Origin: 4484-232 sp964486555
GTDB lineage: Bacteria > Thermotogota > Thermotogae > Thermotogales > Thermotogaceae
Length of the DNA stretch: 43,352 nt
Assembly (NCBI GenBank): GCA_964486555.1
Contig: CAZANP010000011.1
Location: 1-43,352 of the forward strand
Reading direction: 5' to 3'
Position 1 is the first letter of the stretch. Every line of letters starts with the position of its first letter. Shown here in pieces: positions 33,626-42,021 of this stretch. The position numbers and the translations under genes were made by a program. The notes below the pieces were generated by a model, which saw only the letters and a list, made by a program, of their open reading frames with translations, had not been told where the DNA came from and did not search any database.

Positions 33626-34188
33626 TCCCCTATCCTCCTTAGGATTTCCAGGTATCTGCTTCTGACATTGCGCACCAATTTCCTCCATTGTTTCGAAATT
33701 TTCAAGAGGTATACACCGTATTCCCTTGGTTCGTTCTCACCTCCTTTTTCCCAAACGACGATTCCTCTTGAACCGTCATTTAATGCTATGATCGCTCCTT
33801 TATAGTAAAAGCTTCTAGCTAGCATTTTGAAACCAGTATCCGATATGTCGAGTATCACACACCTTTTTCCCATCATATCACATGGTATGAAACATGGATA
33901 CCTTCTAGACTTTCTCCGTTCGATGATTCTGACTTTTCCATTGACTCTCGCCGTTATTCTATAGATACCATCGCTCTCCTCCACTTCCAACTTTTTCAAA
34001 GGTATCTCCAGAATGAATCCGACGATATTCATCGAGATTTTAAAATCTTCCTCAGGAAGGTCATCACTCGATACCAGATAGAAATTTTTCTCTTTTACAT
34101 CCAGAAACCTTGCCTCTACTCTCTTTTTACCAAATTTCATATCGATTTTAATGCCCCTATTGAGTTTCATAAGATCGATGAGAGTCAT
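33619..34188 (-). CDS. Second PilZ-like protein
   Basis: This 189-aa protein has a weaker but readable PilZ signature: IIERRKSRRYPCFIP (RxxxR) around residue 91-100 and ILDISDTGFKML (DxSxxG) around 116. A beta-rich N-terminal half (KRVEARFLDVKEKNFYLVSS, then IVGFILEIPL) resembles the YcgR N-domain. The C-terminus is a basic helix. It is probably a c-di-GMP effector related to the downstream YcgR-like protein, but the call rests on two motifs. It overlaps flhG by ATGA and the next gene by 7 nt. Confidence 0.78.
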   Translation of the reverse strand: MTLIDLMKLNRGIKIDMKFGKKRVEARFLDVKEKNFYLVSSDDLPEEDFKISMNIVGFILEIPLKKLEVEESDGIYRITARVNGKVRIIERRKSRRYPCFIPCDMMGKRCVILDISDTGFKMLARSFYYKGAIIALNDGSRGIVVWEKGGENEPREYGVYLLKISKQWRKLVRNVRSRYLEILRRIGEW

Positions 34189-35027
34189 CTAACCACTCCT
34201 ATACCAAGGAGTGCCTTTATCTTGTCTATGAGAGATACCTTGGGCCTGTAGTAGGACCTTAGAATCTTATCGGCTATTCCGTATATTCCTAAGGATGGTT
34301 GTATTATCTTCTTTTTCAGAACAAAAGGTTCCTGATAATCGACGCTTTTTCTAACGAAGGGATCGTACTTCAACATGTGAACCGACTTCACCGTGTAGCC
34401 CACAAATTTTTCTATAACAGCTGTGAGCCTTTCCAAGGCCTTTCTACCATCCCTCATGTCATGAACCATGTTCATGACGATCATCAATTCGTTCGGTTCT
34501 ATCCCTTTGATCATTATGAGTTTTATCAACGTGTACGTGTTCACCAGAGAGGTTGGTTCGTTGGTTGTGACAACGAGTAAAAAATCGGATCTTCCATAGA
34601 ACTCTTCAAGTTTCTCGTTGAATCCTGGTGGAAAGTCTATTATGACGAAATCGTACCTTCTCAACACTCCAACGAACGCGTCGAAGAATCTTGAACTGTT
34701 ACTCGATCCGAAGGTGATCAGATCTTCAACGTCCATGCCGCTGCTTATGATGTCGACACCGTAAGACGTTGAATATATGATATCCTCTATCCTTCCATCT
34801 TTGCTATGAAAAAAATCCCTCAACGTTTTGCTTGCCGTTATTCCAAACAGTATCTCCACACTTCCGAAACCTATATCAGCGTCGAAAACCAAAACCTTTT
34901 TTCCCCTTTCTTTCAAAACCAGGGCCAAGTTAACGGCTATTATCGATTTCCCAACACCGCCCTTTCCGCTCATCAGGCTTATAACCTGGGGACCATGTTT
35001 TCTCAGTCCTTCAGCCTGATCTTGCAT
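34185..35027 (-). CDS. flhG: FlhG/FleN (MinD-like) ATPase for flagellar number and placement
   Basis: This is a ParA/MinD-family ATPase that works with FlhF to limit flagellar number and position. The 280-aa protein has the deviant Walker A GKGGVGKS near residue 21, FDADIGFGSVEILFG near 50, and Walker B VIIDFPPGFNEK near 130. The C-terminus is basic (RPKVSLIDKIKALLGIG) and may act as a membrane-targeting helix, as in MinD. It overlaps flhF by 17 nt and the PilZ-like gene by 4 nt. Confidence 0.95.
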   Translation of the reverse strand: MQDQAEGLRKHGPQVISLMSGKGGVGKSIIAVNLALVLKERGKKVLVFDADIGFGSVEILFGITASKTLRDFFHSKDGRIEDIIYSTSYGVDIISSGMDVEDLITFGSSNSSRFFDAFVGVLRRYDFVIIDFPPGFNEKLEEFYGRSDFLLVVTTNEPTSLVNTYTLIKLIMIKGIEPNELMIVMNMVHDMRDGRKALERLTAVIEKFVGYTVKSVHMLKYDPFVRKSVDYQEPFVLKKKIIQPSLGIYGIADKILRSYYRPKVSLIDKIKALLGIGVVR

Positions 35028-36126
35028 ATTTCAACACCTCTCTGACCACCATTCTGGAGACTTCGTACGTGTTCGCTTCGAATATGTCTTCCGGTACTCT
35101 TTGACCGTTTGTTATATAAGATAACGGTATATTCGAATAGTGTGGCGCATTTATGAGATGACCTAGGGAATCGGTCTCATCGAGTTTTGTCAATATGAGG
35201 TGAGATGGAGAGACGATTGAGAATCTTCTGATCATATCTTTCAGATCTTCATATCTGTAGTTCATGCTCAGAACGAGAAAAATTATATCCGGTCTTACAA
35301 GATCTACAAGAGCTTTTAACTCTCCCATCTGAAGATCGTTTTTCTGGCTCCTTCCAGCTGTATCCATGAGTATGGCATCGTAATCCACCATGGCTGATAG
35401 CTCTATGGAAGCTTCTTTGGGAGTGTACGCTATCCTCATGGGTATATCCATTATCGTGGCGTAAGTTTTCAATTGCTCTGCCGCCGCTATTCTGTACGTA
35501 TCGAGTGTCAATATGGCTATGTTCTTTTTCATTTCGATCTTCAGGATCGCCGCTATCTTTGCCAGTGTCGTCGTTTTCCCAACACCTGTTGGCCCGACGA
35601 ACAGTATTCTTCCCGAAAGTTCTGGAACGCTTGTCTTGACGAAAGGTACGAGGTAATCAGATAGTTTCCTCAAAAGATCGTCAGAATCAGGGTCAACATC
35701 TCCATATGTTATTCTCAAATACTCTGCTATCTTATTTACGATTTCTGAATCGACTTCTTGTTTCTCAAATCCCCTGATCACCTTGGATATCCCAGCAGGT
35801 AGATTTTTATTCTTTTCCACTATCAGCATGTTTTTCAAATCCTCTATCATTCTTTTTAATTCCTCAAATTCTCTTCCTTCCCTCTCTCTTCTGTTCTTGA
35901 CGAGCAGTTCCTGGAGTTTGTAAACATCTTTATTCTCTTCCCTGATGATTTTCTTGTTCTCCTCAGCTATAGCGGTTACCTCTAGAAACGTCTTCGCGCC
36001 TATTCCAAGAAATCCTCCTTTTCTCACTTTCCTCGTACTCAATATTATGGCTTTGTCTCCCAGATCTCGCTTTATCATATCCATAGCTTCCCTTATATTC
36101 GTGACCACGTACTTCTTTATCTTCAC
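35011..36126 (-). CDS. flhF: SRP-type GTPase FlhF
   Basis: FlhF marks the site of flagellum assembly and dimerises in the GTP form; FlhG stimulates hydrolysis. The 371-aa protein has the basic B-domain (1-120, VTNIREAMDMIKRDLGDKA), a short N domain, and the G domain with GPTGVGKTTTLAKIAAILK near 180, DTYRIAAAEQLKTYA, MDTAGRS and LTKLDETDSLG. The start is GTG overlapping the flhA stop as GTGA. The order flhA-flhF-flhG is widely conserved. Confidence 0.97.
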   Translation of the reverse strand: MKIKKYVVTNIREAMDMIKRDLGDKAIILSTRKVRKGGFLGIGAKTFLEVTAIAEENKKIIREENKDVYKLQELLVKNRREREGREFEELKRMIEDLKNMLIVEKNKNLPAGISKVIRGFEKQEVDSEIVNKIAEYLRITYGDVDPDSDDLLRKLSDYLVPFVKTSVPELSGRILFVGPTGVGKTTTLAKIAAILKIEMKKNIAILTLDTYRIAAAEQLKTYATIMDIPMRIAYTPKEASIELSAMVDYDAILMDTAGRSQKNDLQMGELKALVDLVRPDIIFLVLSMNYRYEDLKDMIRRFSIVSPSHLILTKLDETDSLGHLINAPHYSNIPLSYITNGQRVPEDIFEANTYEVSRMVVREVLKYARSG

Positions 36127-38159
36127 AATCTCACCACACCTTCTATCTGAAGAATCACATCTTCTGGTATCTCGTCGTAAGATACGACCTGAACGTTAGG
36201 AAGGAATCTTGCTATGAATCTACTGAGGTATGGCCTTATACCGGATGAACACACCACAACTGGAGAGAAACCCTTTTTCATGAGATTTTCCAGTTCTTTC
36301 GAAATGCTTTCCATCAAATCCTTTGAGAACTCCGCATTCAGAACGATTTCCCTCTCTTCTCCCACCTGTTTTATACTATCTGCAAGTCTTTTCTCAAGAT
36401 CAGGATCTATGGATATGGCATGGATCTTATCGTCATCTGCTTTCACTTGAGAGGCTATCTGTCTTTTGAGGGCTTTCCTTACCTGTTCAACCAGATAATC
36501 TATATCTCTGCTCTTTTCACCGTATTCAAGGAGTGTCTCGAAAATCAATGGTAGATTCCTGATGGATATTCCTTCTTTCAACAACCTTTGAAGGACCTTC
36601 CTCACTTCCGATTGTTTCAGAACAGTTGGTATGAGATCATCGACCAATTTCGGGAATTTAGACTTGAGGCCTTCAAGAAGGAGGTCGAATTCTCGTGATC
36701 CAAGAAGTTCGTGTGCGTGTCTTTTTAAAACTTCGGAAAGGTGTGTTGCAAAAACCGTTGGAGGATCCACGACGGTGTAACCCAGATTCATCGCCTCTTC
36801 CTTCCTTGTCTCTTCTATCCAGAAAGCTTCAAGTCCAAAAGCCGGCTCTTTGGTCGGAATACCCGGTATCTTTTCCTTAGCCGTTCCTGGATTTATAGCG
36901 AGGAGTCTGTTTGGAACGAGTTCGTACCTTGCAACTTCCGCTCCCCTTATTTTTATAACATACTCGTTGGGTTTGAGAAGGACACTGTCTCTGACCCTAA
37001 TGGGTGAGACAACTATCCCTAGCTCAAAAGCGAGTTGTTTCCTGACCATGGTGATTCTATCTAGAAGATCCCCACCTTGCGATGGATCTGCAAGGGGAAT
37101 CAAACCGTATCCTATCTCGACCTCAACGGTATCGGATTGAATAACCTCTGCTACCTCTTCTGGGGATGTGAGAACGGGGGCTGCTGGTGGAGTCGGAGCT
37201 TCTGCGGGAGCCATGGCTTCCTTTGGAATAGCCCTTGAAGAATACCATGCAAGGAATATTAAGATCAATCCAAGAAAAGTACTTATCAACGGAAGTGGTG
37301 TGAAAAGACCCAAGAAGACAAGTACAGCCCCAGTGAGGATGATAACCCTGGTCTCTCTTGAAAGCTCTGTGACGAGATCTCTTCCAAGATTTTCTTTGGA
37401 TGCAGCTCTTGATACGATTATACCAGTTGCTGTCGACACAAGAAGTGCCGGTATCTGTGTCACAAGACCATCACCGACTGTAAGAAGGGTGTACTCCTGA
37501 GCAGCTTCTCCGAGTGTCATACCGTGTTTTATAACCCCTATGATTAATCCTCCTATTATGTTCACGAAAACTATGATAATGCTTGCGATCGCATCTCCCC
37601 TCACGAATTTGCTTGCTCCATCCATGGCACCATAAAAATCTGCCTCTCTGCGGATTTCCTCTCTTCTTCTTCTCGCTTCCTCTTCCGTTATCAATCCCGC
37701 GTTCAGATCCGCATCAACACTCATCTGTTTTCCAGGCATGGCATCCAGCGTGAACCTTGCGGCAACCTCCGCGATTCTCTCTGCTCCCCTTGTTATGACT
37801 ATGAACTGAATGATAACGAGTATGAGAAAGATTATGAGCCCAACGATGTAGTCTCCTCTCACGACGAACTGACCGAATGTTCTTATGACCTTTCCCTGGA
37901 AATTCTTTCCCTCAAGCAATATCAATCTCGTTGAGGCAACGTTCAGACTCAATCTGAAGAGGGTAACGACAAGCAATATGGTCGGGAAGGATGACAGTTC
38001 TAAAGCGTGTTTCACGTACATGGTAGAAAATAGGATGATCATGGACAGAGATATGTTGAGGAGCTGGAAAAAATCCAGCATCCTATCCGGTATGGGTATT
38101 ATCATGAGAAGTATCAGAGAAACTATAAGAATCGCAACAACAATGTCGATATACTTCAT
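36123..38159 (-). CDS. flhA: Flagellar export gate protein FlhA
   Basis: FlhA forms the nonameric export gate ring and docks substrate-chaperone complexes. The 678-aa protein has an N-terminal membrane domain with about eight segments (1-320), including the signature LTVGDGLVTQIPALLVSTA and the conserved loop around DADLNAGLITEEEARRRR, then a linker rich in Pro/Ala, and a cytoplasmic domain (350-678) with TVVDPPTVFATHLSEVL and IRNLPLIFETLLEY. The length is normal. AAGGGGTGAT precedes the ATG, which is 4 nt after the flhB stop. Confidence 0.97.
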   Translation of the reverse strand: MKYIDIVVAILIVSLILLMIIPIPDRMLDFFQLLNISLSMIILFSTMYVKHALELSSFPTILLVVTLFRLSLNVASTRLILLEGKNFQGKVIRTFGQFVVRGDYIVGLIIFLILVIIQFIVITRGAERIAEVAARFTLDAMPGKQMSVDADLNAGLITEEEARRRREEIRREADFYGAMDGASKFVRGDAIASIIIVFVNIIGGLIIGVIKHGMTLGEAAQEYTLLTVGDGLVTQIPALLVSTATGIIVSRAASKENLGRDLVTELSRETRVIILTGAVLVFLGLFTPLPLISTFLGLILIFLAWYSSRAIPKEAMAPAEAPTPPAAPVLTSPEEVAEVIQSDTVEVEIGYGLIPLADPSQGGDLLDRITMVRKQLAFELGIVVSPIRVRDSVLLKPNEYVIKIRGAEVARYELVPNRLLAINPGTAKEKIPGIPTKEPAFGLEAFWIEETRKEEAMNLGYTVVDPPTVFATHLSEVLKRHAHELLGSREFDLLLEGLKSKFPKLVDDLIPTVLKQSEVRKVLQRLLKEGISIRNLPLIFETLLEYGEKSRDIDYLVEQVRKALKRQIASQVKADDDKIHAISIDPDLEKRLADSIKQVGEEREIVLNAEFSKDLMESISKELENLMKKGFSPVVVCSSGIRPYLSRFIARFLPNVQVVSYDEIPEDVILQIEGVVRL

Positions 38160-38163
38160 CGGA

Positions 38164-39285
38164 TCACCCCTTCAGGGAGTAAACATAAGCCAGAACTTCC
38201 GCCACTATTCTGTAGAGATTCGGTGGTATCTCCTCTCCTATTTCTACCTCTCTGTACAAGCGTCTTGCAAGTTCTGGATTTCTGACTATAGGAACATCGT
38301 TTTCCTTTGCTATCTCGATGATCTTTTTTGCTATCTCATCCACACCCTTCGCAACGACGACGGGAGCGTTCATTTCATCTGGATCGTATTTCAAAGCAAC
38401 CGCGTAATGCTCCGGGTTGGTTATAACCACATCAGCTTGTGGAACCATCGCCATCATCCTTCTTCTCAAAATTTCAAGCATCATGGTTCTCTGTCTTCTC
38501 CTGACCAAAGGATGTCCCTCAACTTCCTTCATTTCCTCCTTCAACTCATATCTTGTCATCATTATGCTCTTTTCAAATTCCCATCTTTGATACATGTAAT
38601 CGAAAATGGAGAGCACCAAGAGAGCTATCCCACTTTTCAAGGCCAATTCATATATGAATTTCCACAACAGCACAGATGATTCCATAAGATCCATATCCGG
38701 GTATAGAACCATTTCTCCCCATCTCTTCCTTATGACCGTATAGGCAACGTATCCAACTATCACAACTTTCAGAATTGCCTTCAAAAGTTCCACCACGGAT
38801 CTGAGCGAGAACATCCTCTTGAAACCTTCAACGGGATTTATTCTGTTCAAATCCGGTTTCAAAGGCTTAAAAGATATCAAAAACCTAGTTTGTAGCGCCC
38901 CAATAAGGATACTTATACTCATTCCACCTGCAAAGAGCGTAAGCAGTATCTTGGCCACTTCCCCAAACCCATCGATGGTCTTTGTAAAGGTTCCTTGGAA
39001 GTCCTCTATTTCCAAATAAAATACGTTCTTCATGCCATCTATCAAACCAAAAACGATCTTTGATCCGAGAAATCCCAATATAGCCACCATGAAGAGGAAA
39101 ACAACGGCGAGATTGAGTTCCCTCGATACAGGAACCCTACCTTCTTCCCTGACTCTTCTTCTTTTTCTAGGAGTTGGTCTTTCGGTTCTATCCGGATCTG
39201 CGAAAAGCTGCAGATCTATACTCCAAGGAGCTTCTCCAGCGTTTTTGAAATCAAGACGCTCAGCTTCGCGGCCATTTCCGCCCAT
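38164..39285 (-). CDS. flhB: Flagellar export switch protein FlhB
   Basis: FlhB is the substrate-specificity switch of the flagellar export apparatus. It has the N-terminal LQLFADPDRTERPTPRKRR, four membrane segments and a C-terminal cytoplasmic domain. The autocleavage site reads NPEH (VVITNPEHYAVALKYD) rather than the usual NPTH; the cleaved Asn-Pro bond is kept. The start is uncertain: ATG 39285 gives 373 aa with a 70-nt overlap with fliR and a poor SD, and no ATG, GTG or TTG lies between it and LQLFA. A CTG at 39213, 7 nt after GGAG, is a non-canonical alternative giving a more usual N-terminus. Confidence 0.93.
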   Translation of the reverse strand: MGGNGREAERLDFKNAGEAPWSIDLQLFADPDRTERPTPRKRRRVREEGRVPVSRELNLAVVFLFMVAILGFLGSKIVFGLIDGMKNVFYLEIEDFQGTFTKTIDGFGEVAKILLTLFAGGMSISILIGALQTRFLISFKPLKPDLNRINPVEGFKRMFSLRSVVELLKAILKVVIVGYVAYTVIRKRWGEMVLYPDMDLMESSVLLWKFIYELALKSGIALLVLSIFDYMYQRWEFEKSIMMTRYELKEEMKEVEGHPLVRRRQRTMMLEILRRRMMAMVPQADVVITNPEHYAVALKYDPDEMNAPVVVAKGVDEIAKKIIEIAKENDVPIVRNPELARRLYREVEIGEEIPPNLYRIVAEVLAYVYSLKG

Positions 39286-39986
39286 ATAGGTATCATCCCC
39301 AGAAAAAGGATGAAACCGACCAAAGTTTTCAATGGAAGCCCCACCATGAAAACGTTCATCTGCGGTATCAATCTTGAGACGATTCCCAAGGCGATCGTTG
39401 TGATCAGCATGAAGCCTATCATTGGAAGCCCTATTTTAAGGAGTATGTAGAAAAATTCCAAACTTTTGTTTAGAATGAATTCGAAAAAATTTCCTTTTAT
39501 CTCCAAAAGGTTCACAGGAAACACTTTGAAAGAATCCGATATCCCTTGAAACAGAAGCAGATGTCCATTCAAGATTACGAAAACGATGAGAGCGATCATG
39601 TACATGAATTCCCCTATTATCGGTGTCTCTTCCATGGTGGGATCAACCGTTGTGGCAACGGCAAACCCCATTTGTATGCTGAAAACCCCACCACTTCCAC
39701 CAAAAGCTGCAAGCGGTAGAAGAGCCAAAAAACCTATACCCAACCCAACTATGAAATTCAGCAGGATGTTCAATGCGATTGTTACAACCGGTGTATTCAG
39801 TGGAATCACTCCTTGGACATTCGAAAGAAGTGTCCAGCTGAGAAATAATGAGAGCCATATCTTAACTACCATGGGTATGTACCAACCCGAGAAATAAGGT
39901 GCTATTACGATTAAACCAACCATTCTGGAGAGAATCATCATCCACACCAGAAATTTTCTCTCCAGAAATTCGAAGATATTTTCCAT
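39216..39986 (-). CDS. fliR: Flagellar export gate protein FliR
   Basis: FliR is the single-copy partner of FliP and FliQ in the export gate core. The 256-aa protein has six or so membrane helices and the family features RMVGLIVIAPYFSGWYIPMVV near the N-terminus, GLGIGFLALLPLAAFGGSGG, and a C-terminal LPLKTLVGFILFLGMIPIW. It is the first gene of the 11-kb minus-strand operon. GAGGTGGGCGG precedes the ATG, and a TATAAT element lies about 18 nt upstream, so the leader would be very short. Confidence 0.96.
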   Translation of the reverse strand: MENIFEFLERKFLVWMMILSRMVGLIVIAPYFSGWYIPMVVKIWLSLFLSWTLLSNVQGVIPLNTPVVTIALNILLNFIVGLGIGFLALLPLAAFGGSGGVFSIQMGFAVATTVDPTMEETPIIGEFMYMIALIVFVILNGHLLLFQGISDSFKVFPVNLLEIKGNFFEFILNKSLEFFYILLKIGLPMIGFMLITTIALGIVSRLIPQMNVFMVGLPLKTLVGFILFLGMIPIWAEMAAKLSVLISKTLEKLLGV

Positions 39987-40003
39987 CCGCCCACCTCGTG
40001 CTG

Positions 40004-40009
40004 ATTATA
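40004..40009 (-). promoter_or_regulatory. -10 element for the fliR operon
   Basis: The minus strand reads TATAAT at these positions, preceded by TTG. A -35 match at 17 nt is lacking (it would fall in the left arm of the inverted repeat). Transcription would start about 11 nt before the fliR ATG. No sigma-28-like motif was recognised. Confidence 0.45.
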
Positions 40010-40018
40010 CAACATACA

Positions 40019-40151
40019 TTGGTTATCGCTGATCGACGATTAGGGTATGGGGATTAGAGAATAGGATATAGTTAGTTTCCTTTTATCCCGTACCCTCATT
40101 TCTTCATACCCTTTACCCTGGCGCCGAACACCGATCAGCGAATAGCGACCA
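40019..40151. repeat. Long imperfect inverted repeat between divergent promoters
   Basis: Outer arms TTGGTTATCGCTGATCG (40019-40035) and CGATCAGCGAATAGCGACCA (40132-40151) are complementary apart from a small gap. Inner arms AGGGTATG (40042-40049) and CATACCCT (40105-40112) pair exactly. The middle is made of runs such as GGGTATGGGG, GGGATTAG-like and TACCCT. I see no ORF in this part of the 244-nt spacer between fliR and the glycosyltransferase gene. Confidence 0.6.
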
Positions 40152-40157
40152 CGAATT

Positions 40158-40184
40158 TTGAAGCAGCGTCAGATATAGTATAAT
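40158..40184 (+). promoter_or_regulatory. Probable promoter for the glycosyltransferase gene
   Basis: A perfect TATAAT lies at 40179-40184. TTGAAG at 40158-40163 is the best -35, with 15-nt spacing. The ATG at 40231 follows after 46 nt, with a strong SD, GGAGGAGG, at about 40215-40222. Confidence 0.5.
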
Positions 40185-40230
40185 AACGGATCGATGTTCA
40201 CCAGACTGAAAGATGGAGGAGGAATGAAAC

Positions 40231-41409
40231 ATGAAAGAAGTTTTGGAGAAACTAGAAGGTAAGAGGGTTTCAGTTTTAGTGGGGATACCAAGCTATAACA
40301 ACGCTGAAACCATATCATATGTTGCAAAAACAGCTTCCGAAGGAATTGTGAAGTATTTCAATGGAAATGGTCTGATAGTGAACTCAGATGGAGACTCCAG
40401 CGATGGCACACGGGAGGTTTTCATGTCAACGGAAACCGATGTTGAGAAATACAGTTTTGTCTACGAAGGAATTCCTGGAAAGGGAAGCGCTATAAAAGCC
40501 ATATTCGAAATTGCTAAGATCGTTAATGCCGATGCTGTTGTTCTTTTGGACGCCGATTTGAGAAGTGTCCAACCCTGGTGGGTAGAAAGGCTCGCAAAAC
40601 CTATCCTGGATGGAAAAGCTTCATACGTTGCTCCTCATTACCTGAGGCATAAATACGATGGGACGATAACGAACAACGTATGTTATCCCCTGACGAGTGC
40701 GCTTTATGGCAAAAAGATCCGTCAACCCATAGGAGGAGATTTTGGAATATCGGGTGAGTTGGTTAGTATATACCTTTCAAAACCAGAAAGTGTTTGGAAG
40801 AGTGATGTTGCTAGATTCGGTATAGATATATGGATGACAACGATAGCAGTAAACGAATCAAAAAATGGTGTTGTTCAAGCTGCTTTGGGTGCAAAGATCC
40901 ATGATGTTAAAGATCCTGGAAAACACCTGGGTCCCATGTTCGTTCAGGTGGTCAGCACACTGTTTTCCTTGATGAGCGAATATCAAGATAGATGGATGAG
41001 TGTGAAAGAAATGTCAGAAATTGAGGTGTATGGAGAGCAACCCTCTCAGAATGTTGAACCCATCGTTGTGGACCTTGAGAATCTCAAAAAGAAAGCGATG
41101 GAAGGAGTCAGAAATTACAGAGAATTTCTGAGATCGTACGTAGATGAGGAGATTCTCGATGATGTTTTAGATGATGGAATGGTGAATGCTGATGAGTGGG
41201 TAAAACTGGTATACGATAGTGCCGCGGCTTTCAGGAAATTTGGAAAGAAGGTCGTTGAAGCTATGATACCTTTGTATTTCTCGAGAGTTGCCGGTTTCGT
41301 TGAAGAGACGAAGGATATGGATTCCAAAGAGGCTGAAAATGTAATAGAAAAACAGCTTGAAAGGTTTTTTGATATGAAAGGATATTTAGCTAAAAAATGG
41401 CTTGAGTGA
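40231..41409 (+). CDS. GT-A fold glycosyltransferase resembling mannosylglycerate synthase
   Basis: This 392-aa protein has a GT-A glycosyltransferase domain: GIPSYNNAETI near residue 20, NSDGDSSDGT near 50, PGKGSAIKAIF near 85, the DxD-type LLDADLRS near 105, QPIGGDFGISGEL near 170 and FGIDIWMTT near 195 with a later KIHDVKDPGKHLGP. An alpha-helical C-terminal region follows (270-392). This plan and the QPxGG and GID segments recall GT78 mannosylglycerate synthase (Rhodothermus type) and related glucosylglycerate enzymes, which make compatible solutes. The acceptor is inferred, not shown. A GDP-mannose pyrophosphorylase-like gene lies 1 kb away. GT2 or GT81 family membership is an alternative. 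Confidence 0.75.
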   Translation: MKEVLEKLEGKRVSVLVGIPSYNNAETISYVAKTASEGIVKYFNGNGLIVNSDGDSSDGTREVFMSTETDVEKYSFVYEGIPGKGSAIKAIFEIAKIVNADAVVLLDADLRSVQPWWVERLAKPILDGKASYVAPHYLRHKYDGTITNNVCYPLTSALYGKKIRQPIGGDFGISGELVSIYLSKPESVWKSDVARFGIDIWMTTIAVNESKNGVVQAALGAKIHDVKDPGKHLGPMFVQVVSTLFSLMSEYQDRWMSVKEMSEIEVYGEQPSQNVEPIVVDLENLKKKAMEGVRNYREFLRSYVDEEILDDVLDDGMVNADEWVKLVYDSAAAFRKFGKKVVEAMIPLYFSRVAGFVEETKDMDSKEAENVIEKQLERFFDMKGYLAKKWLE

Positions 41410-41604
41410 TTGCTCCTGTTGATATCTATTAATTTAAATTCAACGCCAAAATCCAGACATTCACGTCTCCTCTATCTAAAATCGTTTCATCTGATCATTA
41501 CGATTCAAAATTGTAGTTCACTATGACTAAACATTGAATGATGGGTCTTCCAAAAGCTTGGATTAGAATAGTTAACAGAAAATTCTTGAATACAACCGAA
41601 AGGG
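41410..41604. other. 195-nt spacer before the HEPN gene
   Basis: This is AT-rich spacer DNA after the glycosyltransferase stop. I see no convincing hairpin, ORF, RNA or repeat. The best promoter-like words (TTGAAT at 41534, TAGAAT at 41564) are spaced too far apart. The HEPN SD (GAAAGGGATGAT) is at its end. Confidence 0.4.
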
Positions 41605-42021
41605 ATGATCCTCTTGCCCAACCGATCAGAGGATTGGCTCAGACAGGCTCTCAGGGATCTAGAGCATGCAGAAGAATCGAAAAGATCAGGAAAACACGAA
41701 TGGGCTTGTTTTGCTTCTCATCAAGCAGCGGAAAAAGCTGTGAAAGCGCTTCATTTTTTCTTCAGTCAGAAAGCATGGGGTAATGTAATATCGAGGCTGC
41801 TCAGAGATCTTCCAGAGAGTGTGAACGTGCAAGATGACCTGATCGAAAAAGCAAAGATCTTGGACAATTTCTACATACCAAGCAGATACCCAAATTCTCA
41901 TCCAGAGGGAGCTCCTTTCGAGCATTATGGTCCCATTCACAGTGAGGAGGCTATAAAGTATGCCCGTGAGATCGTTGAATTCGTCCGTTCTCAAATGGCC
42001 AAATCGAGAAGAAGTGATTAA
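41605..42021 (+). CDS. HEPN domain protein (putative toxin of HEPN/MNT pair)
   Basis: This 138-aa all-helical protein has the HEPN layout: RSEDWLRQALRDLEHAEESK at the N-terminus, WACFASHQAAEKAVKAL near 33-50 (the conserved HQAAEKALKA-like helix) and PSRYPNSHPEG, which contains R-x4-H (Arg94, His99), the motif of HEPN ribonucleases. Such proteins pair with MNT nucleotidyltransferases as toxin-antitoxin modules. The start may be ATG 41605 or the in-frame TTG 41614. The downstream MNT gene overlaps its end by 62 nt. Whether it is an active RNase is not known; related stand-alone HEPN proteins may bind nucleotides. Confidence 0.88.
   Translation: MILLPNRSEDWLRQALRDLEHAEESKRSGKHEWACFASHQAAEKAVKALHFFFSQKAWGNVISRLLRDLPESVNVQDDLIEKAKILDNFYIPSRYPNSHPEGAPFEHYGPIHSEEAIKYAREIVEFVRSQMAKSRRSD

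Noticed and set aside
33626..33688. N-terminal extension of the YcgR-like protein
   Set aside because: It would overlap the upstream gene by 70 nt without an SD, while ATG 33625 has AAGGAGG at 8 nt.
37885..38679. 264-codon plus-strand open frame across the flhA/flhB junction
   Set aside because: It is antisense to two clear flagellar genes, with no SD and a low-complexity hydrophobic/Ser/His-rich product.
41538..41783. 81-codon ORF before the HEPN gene
   Set aside because: It overlaps the HEPN gene in another frame, has no SD, and its Arg/Ser-rich translation resembles nothing.
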